Virus record (IMG/VR): IMGVR_UViG_3300032083_003484
Span: 1-64,000 of that record
Reading direction: 5' to 3' (one strand)
DNA length: 64,000 nucleotides
Source: a virus
Under the pieces are notes generated by a model. The model did not search any database. It had not been told where the DNA came from and worked only from the letters and a program-made list of their open reading frames with translations. Below are positions 21,001-28,000 of the stretch, one piece after another. Position 1 is the stretch's first letter, and every line of letters begins with the position of its first letter. The position numbers and the translations under genes were made by a program.

Positions 21001-21245
21001 GAGCCATCATAAGGATAGTTGTTGATAACTCTTGACGTAGCATCTTTATAATACTGTTCGGCAAGACCGTAAAAAGCAAAGTTTTCCGGCTTAGAAAAGT
21101 CAACGTTGGGGATAAACCTTGTTCTTTGCTTTTCTAACTCATCAAGATACTCAAACGACTCAAAGTCTATTCCTTCCTTGTTTTCTAGGTCGGTTAATGA
21201 GTTATTCGAAAAAGAATTGTTTTCAAAATACTTTTTTATTGTCAT
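12045..21245 (-). CDS. Giant structural protein with LamG-like domain (3066 aa)
   Basis: At 9.2 kb this is the largest gene of the window. An N-terminal linker is followed by a concanavalin-A/LamG-like domain at about residues 165-370, recognised by NLDTKGATVEFWLKKDEF, an IKLYKNGELD strand and the closing SGSIDEFRYW signature. Such domains bind glycans. The long remainder is beta-rich, Ser/Thr/Gly/Asn-rich and without catalytic motifs. The last 70 residues are abruptly Ala/Arg/Glu-rich (REEARERTTRSAAEDD). A fibre, adhesin or baseplate-periphery role that contacts the host surface is likely. It starts in a TAATG overlap with the 473-residue gene and has an AACTATTTATA motif 40 nt upstream. Confidence 0.68.
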   Translation of the reverse strand: MTIKKYFENNSFSNNSLTDLENKEGIDFESFEYLDELEKQRTRFIPNVDFSKPENFAFYGLAEQYYKDATSRVINNYPYDGSKKELTEWYNDSTYFDLYVFENEYPRSNGYGIFAANGWGTQTSTVDGYGLPATLEYISIKGGPNAGPGNTYAGGNIYDPSKQRNSNLALNLDTKGATVEFWLKKDEFVPGSTAREVVFDLWNNELSSSGDYGRFRIELNTSSAGNFASSKAFRAIIHSGSNRQEVLLGDYTTTASFISQEWTHFAFATSKSTIKLYKNGELDSSAAYGTDFGNVSGTLNAFVGALITNPSGSTATTGSGKLSGSIDEFRYWKTTRTERDIERNWYTNVYGGTNTDDANTDLGVYFKFNEGITGDTTTDATVLDYSGRISNGSWTGYTSNSRNIGSAIVSASAAEKEFKDPILRTTNALYTTYYNDSLEKGKRHDLNNSSNIYYSFPDWIIDEDLESGEKLLQLAQAAASYFDTAQLQVQSLRELKDIEYSSQTDALDDKPNPFAERLLTERGMIAPDFFVERTVLEDLSQKTSGDALESDLFDLKNLIYQNIYNNLADLVKQKGTREAIRNILHTMGVGEELVSAKTYIDSEKLVLEDEKSYNNQSIRFIDFSKKNFRDAVVYQTGSTSNELGYISSSSDKNALCVESFVRFPKINENTNADLIPNFLVSSLFGFHDIDETSAPYNTWKTQASASAFVRAVKDNYLAEKVYFELSSSVVGVTALTSSNFYNVYNNSDWYFSVQLEPQNILFPSSSAPDYDLVFSGYSYSGNNLNESFAVSSSVSRATALSFLQTNQKAYIGAERTNFTAGTVYSSDVRNAGLRFWLRNLTADEQKDHAQDFLNYGSSTRLDNAYSLTSSVRQGDLAPTDYLALNWQFDKITTTDASGLIEVLDSTSGSSERRSRGTFVNEIAGYHYPATSYEFPVSSTDVVQTLFIDSYSPVEFDGYNSDNLIQIKTTEDEKYGLNSRFVSYVSTVEKSAQAGINEEMLKMFGSVKELASNFAQPADRYKKEYKNLRFLRERFFKNVANDVDVEDFLHFYKWIDSAVQALVGQFIPATANFNEDVFNVIESHALERNKYQTKFPTLELRQPDPVDSAESLDALLVNWRLNHAPIPEAQDTNCEWWKLRVERSNPIITSGDSNVDAGREQIRLVKLSAANRSYTTPQSYKVDDFYTGKDTRKATYWDSAIKELGAIVGSESEDYLVSYADDVASLEDCNDVVDPNKKVRMDFKVQNNRESNESYSYGKGHLLPPYTMWSSSVDTGYQANLSSNFKTSIGINNQHDDTYSKFRNAPLQSPFTEGWVGGRQYRHNALNNGSDAFGTRPEGFYLTLTGSSNKQIRVTKTSYTTDGTADSDTPRASLFRDELAKRPINIANRQYSTASSRLGNFRSNYEVVMTNGRTKNNLWFHDNFADILTETEVWNLNRGTDSPYLNATLPSRDVVKSVIVNRFSAPGGPEIQSRGYFEPTGEELSPYNAYPFRNTGVLRSSGSGNNDFAGSSDPRVNIYTNIHTQNDGLRVLLARKRGKFGVDSIFGAVRELDYDTTGSYQKVYENLLDYREAVTEVQRAAVAAIASSGSVLLINNPAGNDTITIPYTATNSITFTYKPTATTNVQIGIGGAKGDTATNTRSKINAHPVLSGYVEALGSGAEITLEFKPAHLGANNYAISTSVPADIDVEGFAGGVDAISEFIDTYPAKIYYDNFFVSHQIPRTPANYSWVAYALNGSSGSLSYSRNATVASGSSSEAIPFAELISSIERTTIDFRAFTGLFSGSSTPTSAVLTSSLYASMVDQGTTEITNELTAPNVGIDNFHVYTHAINNSIFGNNSFSQIRGGDTRQARSLRENNTLSFSYLDSRQTGPGESNPIELVRNISMAPIVEHYPVKQQLLIGTKVSNFQYSFGNELEYLPLSDPQLNAIAGTSEIRRKKKTSFNYISDSYAIGSSTQLRNIVYKQNIWPKAERTFIKENRQRTQFAINWWSSGRATRSRNDVDNSLGNNVLTQSIWALDGVLNPTDQPQNLFTTFVSSSTDQYSNKYIFGAGELNNNCSFSYAALAFASSASLRSPDIPPSPFEQLTADQVLMESKVKPSTLYSRPFTINVQNLIYSYTGSGYPDVQAFVPHQIIGATPWTAPEEAGKEPFYYEDYDAYVQEAKAAGKDYSVIPEFRISETIDQILTGEEGRSTILSPMLSITGGYLVDDTNNAFYTDYTNSDFLKYFSVIKDKHDSAEIENKGVLKLSCKAIKKFLPYEGFYPAQRVLQLGTLFSQSFSDVITTNGTGHPLRTNGVNAGGSFRTAMAPFFSPGILCNSIKSGISVGYPIFTSSFDVLTQCTGTYLGNGSTAVYDGFSARISASFNYRMPFESVTDPLSFITTIIDSEPDESAVLYSTASYDSSRAGSPLYSYAVNNFLAETMNLFLANRSVSSLVSSGENDFGPFIPGNEYRMKVRVFEEGVDMYNGDRSFGPAVDDANNTNGTPVSHLPFLPPYDIGSTTQEEGVELVFKPTAEIHSIDYILSNLTESFTIYDDLGIAEGTSFGIDGRTKITDSIQLKRKVRVGDSSRAVPSAPEYAISIQPKWETPVLDFSHRTSSMNVTNTSAQLTFEVDYNQLSPGDTVTLPDGNIGVTFTVVTSPSPGNVFANGWVATGSSANEFLQNLHACITSSAGDIYSKATTLNNNFTCSVNSNAFTMSARVPGALENVVYSNTGNGFTSFNETIGSGFYDNSSVSDNYYVGMWHQHGRIPTGSQGIKMQITEPIITSTTGSLAQALGFTNEPVKIGEIADRRTVKEAIVAIPYTIVEGEKRLFPINYAEFQLARFFVRNGGERPSVRDEYISLARKGQEYVLPPKYDFFYNLERPDRPEGVSPFAMFVFDFNMKLNRQDLADIWQNLPPTSTSGKKDLTSGFDKEESIVNVAYGEAGSWFPEGLPADTRWMVFKVKQRAAYDYYEQVRDSSLAKGLRERVNVQGAFVDPTYSYNWPYDFFSFVELAKVDAAVDNNVVEIAEATTPRERAAEAAASGREEARERTTRSAAEDDATSGRPSDGVAASRTTGGGFFTGE

Positions 21246-22666
21246 TATTCGTCTACTCTAAACTTAAAGCCAGTTGGGTATTCATTATAAATAGTTCCTT
21301 CTTTAATAATGAACTTGAATTCATACAGGTACCCCGCTTCTAAGCTAGAGAAGTCAAAATCGAAATAAGAGCCTTGCTTATCGTAAGACAAAAGAGTGTG
21401 TTCTACTGAGCCTGTGCCATACTGAACAACATCAGTATTATCAACCTTTCTTACTACTTTATAGTAGATGTTGTCGACAAAATAGTTTTCTATTGCTGTG
21501 CTCGCCACCGTATAAACAGTTGGGGACCAGTTGCGTTTTCTAGTAAAGAGCCTTACCCTTGTGTCTATTCCTGTTCGACTATAAATGTCTTGTAAATTTG
21601 TAATAGAAAGAATTAAAGGTTCTATTTTATTATCTTCTTGCGCATTATAAGTTTTTAGATCTATTGTGCCTGTGTGGAAACAAGTTGAGTAATCTGCGTT
21701 AAACCATCGATCATACACTGTTGATGAAGTTGTGTTCAGATCAAATGAGCAAGAGTAAAGACCGGTATCAGCATAGCCGCCAGTCACTGGGTAGCTAACA
21801 GATACTGCTGAGTTTAGTTCTGTGCCACCTGACTCAGCATCAAAAATCTTTACATAAATCGGGCCGGTTCCTATTGCTGGAATGTTTTTTGCGATACCAC
21901 GAAAGTTATTATAAAGATAAACAGTATGAAGATTTTCTGTTGATAGCATTGAGGATGAAACATAAAAGTCTCCTCTTTGGTCCTTCACAGAAGAGTCCCA
22001 GCGAGCTTCTATTGTTGGGCGTTTAAAGAAAAACTCCGATGATCTTGCAAAGAACTTTTTCGTGTAATAAGAGTCAGAGTCTGTTTCCAAAGAGCCTGAG
22101 AGTCTTACAATAACTCCATAATTTGCTACGGTACTATCAATCCAATCCTCTACAAGGTCTGAAATATCAACTGATAAATCCTCGGTTCCTTCTGTTAGGC
22201 GATAAGTTTTGTTGTAGATAGCTGAATCAAGAAAATCGCCACCTGCTGTTGTCCAGCCGGTAGTGGTGGAAGCAGAGACCCAGTTTGATACGCCTAGATC
22301 TTTGTATTCGTCCATATCCATTCCACGGCCTTCGTCCCACGATCTAGAAACTGCTTGGACTATTAGATCGACGTTTCTTGGTGTCGTGAATGGGGTTTTA
22401 GCATTGAATAAGTTGAGGTAAAATGAAACGGAACCAGAGGCAGGAATCTGACCGCTGGTCCTTGCTGTGTTTATTTCTGCGGTGTCAAACTCAAATAAGG
22501 CACGGCTTTGTTCTACTGACGAGGTTGTTATGTTGCCATAGAGCTTAAAGATCTCAACAGAATCTGCTAAGCCCATGTTAGAACCGGTTGCCCTTGTTGT
22601 GCCACCAAACTTTGAGGCGTTTGTTATTGTATTATCTTTATTTGCAAAAAACTTTTTATAAGCCAT
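21245..22666 (-). CDS. Tail structural protein with DNRLRE-like beta-sandwich (473 aa)
   Basis: A protein of 473 residues. The N-terminal half follows the pattern of DNRLRE-type domains: ALFEFDTAEI, a run of SVSFYLNLF strands, AVSRSWDEG, and DLSVDISDLVEDWID followed by NYGVIVRL. These are non-catalytic beta-sandwich modules of secreted and surface proteins. The C-terminal half is beta-rich and anonymous. The ATG overlaps the gp6 stop (TAATG). The order gp25, gp6, this protein suggests that it attaches to or extends the baseplate wedge. The domain call is from motif resemblance only. Confidence 0.6.
   Translation of the reverse strand: MAYKKFFANKDNTITNASKFGGTTRATGSNMGLADSVEIFKLYGNITTSSVEQSRALFEFDTAEINTARTSGQIPASGSVSFYLNLFNAKTPFTTPRNVDLIVQAVSRSWDEGRGMDMDEYKDLGVSNWVSASTTTGWTTAGGDFLDSAIYNKTYRLTEGTEDLSVDISDLVEDWIDSTVANYGVIVRLSGSLETDSDSYYTKKFFARSSEFFFKRPTIEARWDSSVKDQRGDFYVSSSMLSTENLHTVYLYNNFRGIAKNIPAIGTGPIYVKIFDAESGGTELNSAVSVSYPVTGGYADTGLYSCSFDLNTTSSTVYDRWFNADYSTCFHTGTIDLKTYNAQEDNKIEPLILSITNLQDIYSRTGIDTRVRLFTRKRNWSPTVYTVASTAIENYFVDNIYYKVVRKVDNTDVVQYGTGSVEHTLLSYDKQGSYFDFDFSSLEAGYLYEFKFIIKEGTIYNEYPTGFKFRVDE
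21286..21296 (-). promoter_or_regulatory. AACTATTTATA motif upstream of the giant structural gene
   Basis: The sense-strand 11-mer AACTATTTATA lies about 40 nt before the ATG of the 3066-residue gene, inside the last codons of the preceding gene. It is identical to the copies at 5045 and 63224. A dedicated promoter for the largest gene would make sense, but the only evidence is motif recurrence. Confidence 0.33.
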
Positions 22667-24480
22667 TATCTTACCTCTCCGTTGATATCTTGATTTGGAA
22701 ACTTAACTTCCCAAATAACATTTTTTGGTATAAAGATCTTCCTACCATCAGATGAATAGTTTGCGTTTAGATTGTATACAGTTGAGGAATAATCTGCTCC
22801 TGTTTTTCTCTCCAGGAAGACACGTATAACATCAGCAACGCCTTCTGTTTCGTTAATGATATTTGTAAGTTTTGTTACGTGAATTGAGTCACCTATTTCA
22901 TTTGGATTTTGTCTTAGGTATTTTGCGAGATCTCTTTTGATTCTTGCTAGAACTGAGGCCCTGTCATAGCCATCCTCGGACACAGCAACAAAATCTATTT
23001 TAACATTTACAATTTTTGCAGAAAAGATGTCAACTGAGTCGTTTATTAGTTTGTATCTAGCCAACCACGCTTTAGTGTTATTGAACATTGAGTCGGTAGG
23101 TGTAGATAGCTTTCCGGAATTATCCTCTGACAAAATAAATAAGTTTATATTATTTTTCAAACTTGCAGAATCTTTATAAGCCGCAACTCGTTTGACCCCT
23201 CCGAGACCGGAAGGCATTGCTGATAGCAGGGCTTTATAATCGGCCGTTGTTACCGCTCTGTTCTGTGCGAATAAGGAGTTAGAAGCAAGAACTTTTATGT
23301 CACTAGTTGTCAGCGGAGATAGGTCACCGGTGATAGGCTCCTCGTTGGTGACTTCTAGACTGTTTATTACTTGTGATTTTAAACTATCGCTAGTCGCAGC
23401 GTCAGTAAACTTAAAATAAGGTCTTGCGATTGCGTTTAGAGTGCCGGCGGCAATGTTGACATTCGCATTGGTATTCTCTCTATACGTTACGTTTAGGACC
23501 GTGTTTGCTGGAGATACTCCAAACTTACCACTCTTTAGAAGAACGTTTGGATCGAAAGAGGTGTCTGAGATATATTCTTTGCCGAATAAATCTAATGTTT
23601 TCTTGCTTGGTATGATTGTTTTTTCTTGACTCTCGATCTCTTCTTCTGATCCATATCCAAATCTAAGAAATGTTGCTCCCTGCTCTCTAAGGACTTCGAA
23701 CCTTCTTGGGGTTGCTTTTGGTTGTAGGAGATATTTTACATACGCCTTGTCTGGACCGTTATTAGGCATCTGTCTATAAACCGTGTCCTGGGCTAGGTTT
23801 GGTACTTGGAAGTATTCGTTGTTGTTTGAGTCAGAGACAGAAAGTATCTCAATAATGTTGTTATTGTTTAGTCTAACTTTCTGAAATGGTCTAAACTCTC
23901 CGATCGTTCTTTGTAGGACTGACGTCTTTCCGGAAATAACACGGCCAAAGCCTTTTATTGCGAATCGGGACGGGCGACCTGTTTCATCATCTCTTTCGGC
24001 TACAACGACCTCATTGTTGCGGTCAGAAAAGTCAATGTCTGCTGCTAACGTGAACGCTATCCCTGAAGAGGTTTTGAGTGAAGTGCCTCTTGATAAGGTG
24101 GGAGCATAGTTATAGTTTGGTGCTGCGCCGCCTTCTAGGTCACTGGAAGTTGTTGCCGGCACTAAAATATAAAACGAGCAAATACCAGTTGATGTTTTGT
24201 TTGGCTGATATCGATAACCCATTTGCCTGGCGATCTTTATTATGTTCTCAAACTCGCCGGCGGTGTCTAAAAAGGACTCGTTAACAGAATAGTCTAAGTA
24301 GAAAGAAAGAATGTCACCAACATAAGCAGTGGTGTCAAGAACCATTGAGCCAAATCCGGCTTCTTGGAAGTCTTGGAAAGTATCCGGATAATATCTTTTA
24401 ATGAAAGATACTAAATCCTGTTTGATTGTCTCAAACTCTCTTGATGTGTAACGTATCGCTGGTCTTGTAACCTTTGACAT
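22666..24480 (-). CDS. 6: Baseplate wedge protein, T4 gp6 / Baseplate J-like
   Basis: A protein of 604 residues, close to T4 gp6 (660). The N-terminus shows the conserved wedge signature: YTSREFETIKQDLVSFIK, a GSMVLDTTAYVGDILSFYLD block and FLDTAGEFENIIKIARQMGY. In T4, gp6 dimers join neighbouring wedges into the inner ring of the hexagonal baseplate and trigger sheath contraction. The gp25 homologue lies 19 nt upstream in transcription order, as often seen in T4-like phages. An AGGAGA ribosome site precedes the ATG. The identification is strong and anchors the whole 1.9-34 kb block as tail/baseplate. Confidence 0.9.
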   Translation of the reverse strand: MSKVTRPAIRYTSREFETIKQDLVSFIKRYYPDTFQDFQEAGFGSMVLDTTAYVGDILSFYLDYSVNESFLDTAGEFENIIKIARQMGYRYQPNKTSTGICSFYILVPATTSSDLEGGAAPNYNYAPTLSRGTSLKTSSGIAFTLAADIDFSDRNNEVVVAERDDETGRPSRFAIKGFGRVISGKTSVLQRTIGEFRPFQKVRLNNNNIIEILSVSDSNNNEYFQVPNLAQDTVYRQMPNNGPDKAYVKYLLQPKATPRRFEVLREQGATFLRFGYGSEEEIESQEKTIIPSKKTLDLFGKEYISDTSFDPNVLLKSGKFGVSPANTVLNVTYRENTNANVNIAAGTLNAIARPYFKFTDAATSDSLKSQVINSLEVTNEEPITGDLSPLTTSDIKVLASNSLFAQNRAVTTADYKALLSAMPSGLGGVKRVAAYKDSASLKNNINLFILSEDNSGKLSTPTDSMFNNTKAWLARYKLINDSVDIFSAKIVNVKIDFVAVSEDGYDRASVLARIKRDLAKYLRQNPNEIGDSIHVTKLTNIINETEGVADVIRVFLERKTGADYSSTVYNLNANYSSDGRKIFIPKNVIWEVKFPNQDINGEVR

Positions 24481-24499
24481 TTGATTTCTCCTCTAGGGC

Positions 24500-25033
24500 C
24501 TATAAGCTTTGCTGGGTATTTGTAGAATAGTTAAAGAACTCGTTAATATTTAGCGGGTTGATAAAATAAGATACACTCACACCCAAGCGGTTATCGTTTT
24601 GTTGTTCACTAAAACTTACTTGTCTGATCGTTATATAGGAAAGGTATTTCTTAGTTTGTGAATAAATGCGGCCTTCCAGCTGGGATTCTATTCCTCGCTG
24701 TCTCAACTCAAACAAATACTTCTTTACGCCAACTCCAAATAAAGGATCCATAATCTTTTCGCCTGGTGATGTTAGCATTAGATTTTTGAAGTTCTGTTTA
24801 ACTAGATTTCTATAACCACGAATCATTTGATAGCCGTCCGAAGATGCGTTCGTTGAGTTTTTGTCTATTGGCAAACTAACAGATAGAAAGGGCGCTGCTG
24901 TTAGTATTTGATCGTCCGATGGAATTACAAGCGAGTTGTCTACTAATCGGTCAGCATCAGTGGCTGTATCGAAAACCTGATCGTTTTCAAAGATATCAAA
25001 ATCAATATTTGTTGTTTGTTTTATATTAGACAT
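24500..25033 (-). CDS. 25: Baseplate wedge protein, T4 gp25-like (GPW_gp25 family)
   Basis: A protein of 177 residues with the GPW/gp25 domain at about residues 65-165: RGYRNLVKQNFKNLMLTSPG, then an EKIMDPLFGVGVKKYLFE segment containing the family's G-x-R/G-x-P-L-F-G pattern, and a C-terminal VSVSYFINPLN strand. gp25 is the most conserved baseplate protein of contractile systems. It links wedge proteins to the first sheath ring and primes sheath polymerisation. The ATG overlaps the preceding 1791-residue gene by 8 nt. There is an N-terminal extension of about 60 residues relative to T4 gp25 (132 aa). Confidence 0.9.
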   Translation of the reverse strand: MSNIKQTTNIDFDIFENDQVFDTATDADRLVDNSLVIPSDDQILTAAPFLSVSLPIDKNSTNASSDGYQMIRGYRNLVKQNFKNLMLTSPGEKIMDPLFGVGVKKYLFELRQRGIESQLEGRIYSQTKKYLSYITIRQVSFSEQQNDNRLGVSVSYFINPLNINEFFNYSTNTQQSL

Positions 25034-28000
25034 TTTTTAAGAAGTCCTTGCTTACTTTTGTGCAGATCTTATTTTGTATTTTTACAGGCTTGAAGACTAT
25101 ATCTCTAACTTCCACTTCCCCAACCAGGCCTAGCGGCCCGGCTTCGTCTTCTTCTGAAGCTATTTCTTTTTGGACTTCCTCTACAGAATAACTAGTTGCT
25201 TCATTTATAATGTTTGGAATTGGCAGCATACAAGATAAGAAAATGTTAATAGAGGCGTTGGCTTTAAAGTCGCTAGCTAGTTGCGAGGTGTTGTTAGATA
25301 GCATTAGGTTTGAGATCAGTTGGTTATCTTGAGTCTCTTGCGGGGTGTTTATTTCTCTTTCGAATGAACAAAGCTCAGTCATTATGAAACCCGCACCGTT
25401 GATCCCAAAGATTGGAGCTTCAGCAGCTGCCAAGATTGTGCTTATTTTCTGATCTCTATATAGGCCTAGTGTTTTTGTCTCTGAGCTGATCATATTGAGT
25501 TGGTCAATTGCTTGCTCGGGGGGCCTCGGGAATTCGCTAGAAAGGAATTTGGTCAGATAGGAACTAAGTACTCTATATTTCATAGAGACATTAAAGTTAT
25601 TGAAAACAAAGTCTTCTAAGCTATCCTCAGACTCAGTAAGGGTTTGGATACTGGCCATAAGATTTTCGGTTTCAAACAGGTCGTCATGACCCAGGAGAAC
25701 CGGATTGCCATTTTTAATGTTTAAGAAAACTAATCGCTGGAGTTCCATCTTTGAACCAACAGCCCTCTCGGCAGCTGTTGTTTCATCGGAAGAAGGGAGG
25801 AGATCGTTCTGGTCAACGTCTTCCAGCGATGTTGCTAGGGTGCTTTCTGATTTGAGTGTAACTTTATAAGATAAGTTAGAGACTAAAAACGATGTCTTCC
25901 CCCTCGGGCCGTCAGCATCAGCGCCTCTGGTTAAAAATGGGCCAAAGTCTTCTTCGGCCAGTACAGCATCTTCAAGTAACGGCGTTTTAAAGTTGTATAT
26001 AATCGAAGCCGGCTCGGTGCCTTCGATGGCTGAATAAAGAAGTTGGTTCTCTGAAGACATGCCTGTAGCAAATGAGCCAGACACAGAAGAGGCGGCTTCA
26101 TCTATCAGTAAGAACATTAGATCTTGAGGTGTAGCACGTCGACCTAGTGAGCGACTTAGAGAGGATAGTTGACCGGTTATTTTTGCTATCTCGTATACAT
26201 AATAAGAGATGGCATTCCAGCCATAGATTTTATTATTGAGATAATTAACCTCAAAATCAGAAAATAGTGTATTGATTTTTACTTTTACCTTTTGTGCTGC
26301 GCTCGAACGATTATAAATAGATGTTGAGAAGTCGTTGATCGACAGGATATATCCTGCTGTATTTAGAACCGCAAATCTTAAATGGGCGTCCTCAAGAAGG
26401 ATACATGTAAAGATTGTTTTTATGTTTTCTTTTATAGATGCAATTTCATCATCTGTTTTTGTCAATAAAAGCTGAGAATATTCTGGAAGTTCCTTGATAA
26501 ATCTTTTATAAGTCATTTCTTGCTTTAAAGTTCCGTTCAGATAATCTTCCATTACGACTTCTAACTGCGAAGATGGTAGAAGGCTTGAGGAGCTTCCTTT
26601 GGGTACCTCTTCATTCCCGCCTAAAAGTTCAGCAATCCCACCTTCGTCCAAGCTAATACCGGAATTTTCCAACTTGATTCTTAGAGAAGCAGCAGCTATA
26701 CTTTTACCCGTCGTTTCCATTTGTCTAGCAAACGTATCGAAGTCGACCTCTTCATTGAAAGAAATCTTATCCAAAGCTTGTTTGACCAACTGACCTTCTT
26801 TTATTCTCTCGATACTTAACGCACCGGAGGCACGATTGGTCTCATCTCCATTTACCAAGCCTCTAAGAGGCGACTCGGGGTCTGTTTCAGAGTTGGCAAT
26901 AGCTATCCCTAGAGGTTCTGAGACTTCTTCCTCATAAAAACTCACCCCTATATCAAAGCTTTTCTTGTCACTATTGTTGATCTCTGGATTTCGATCTATG
27001 ATTTGGTATGCTAGTTCTCTTGGCTCTACCGGCATCTCATCTAAATAAAATAAATTATTCCGGAATGCTAGATCGATTGCGTCACTAATAGGGATTTCCG
27101 GAATAATCTCGGATATCGTTTTTGGTTCGGCTAGAAGCCTCAAGGGAGAGCCTAGTCTAGTGATCTTATCCTCATATCTTCTTGACCTTTCTATAAGGGA
27201 CGTACCATACGCTGCAACGCATGCGTCTAGACTTCCTAGTGTTGCCTTTATATTATCTTCGTGAAGTTCTCCTAGGGTCTCCTGGTCTCTGTTTAGGGCG
27301 AATTTTGGTGTGTTCTTAATTACCGGTAGTTCATTGGTTTGTCCGGCAGCTGCCAACTGTGGGATTAGCAGTGAAGGGTGGGCTTGGTTTGGAAGTTGGT
27401 CTTCTATCTCTCTTGTAAGGCTTTCTGGATCTGTAAGGTATTTAAAGATCTTTGCGGCATCGTCTTTATCTGCTTCTCTCTGTTGCTGCAAGATTCTTTC
27501 TAGCTCCTCTCTTAGTGCTGGGTTTGGCTCTGTGCACAGCTGATCAATCAAATCAGAAATATTAGGATCTGAACATAAGTCTAGGTTGTTAACAAAGCCG
27601 TTTGCGCTCAGGCCCGGTAGTTGGGGTGAGAAGCCATCTAGTGTGTCAAGCAAGTCGCCTATTCCAATGATACTACCCATTGCTGAGCCGGCATCTGAAA
27701 GGATACTTGGGTTTAGCCTTATTTCTGATGCCAAATCGGAATTGATTGCTCTGAAATAGACGTCTGCTCTTTGGAGGGTGTCCTCACTGACATCGCCATC
27801 AAGTAAGCGTGCTAGATCGGGTCCAGGTAAAATGCCTTTTCCGCAAGCATCTTTAAAAAAGTTGAGCAAGTCACGATTGTTTCTTTGGTTGCCTATTCTC
27901 GGTGTTAAGACACTACAGGCAGCGACAGAAGGCAGGTCGACACCATCTAGACCAGCACAAATAGCACCGGCAAGAGTTTGGCCAAAATCACGCAGGGCGT

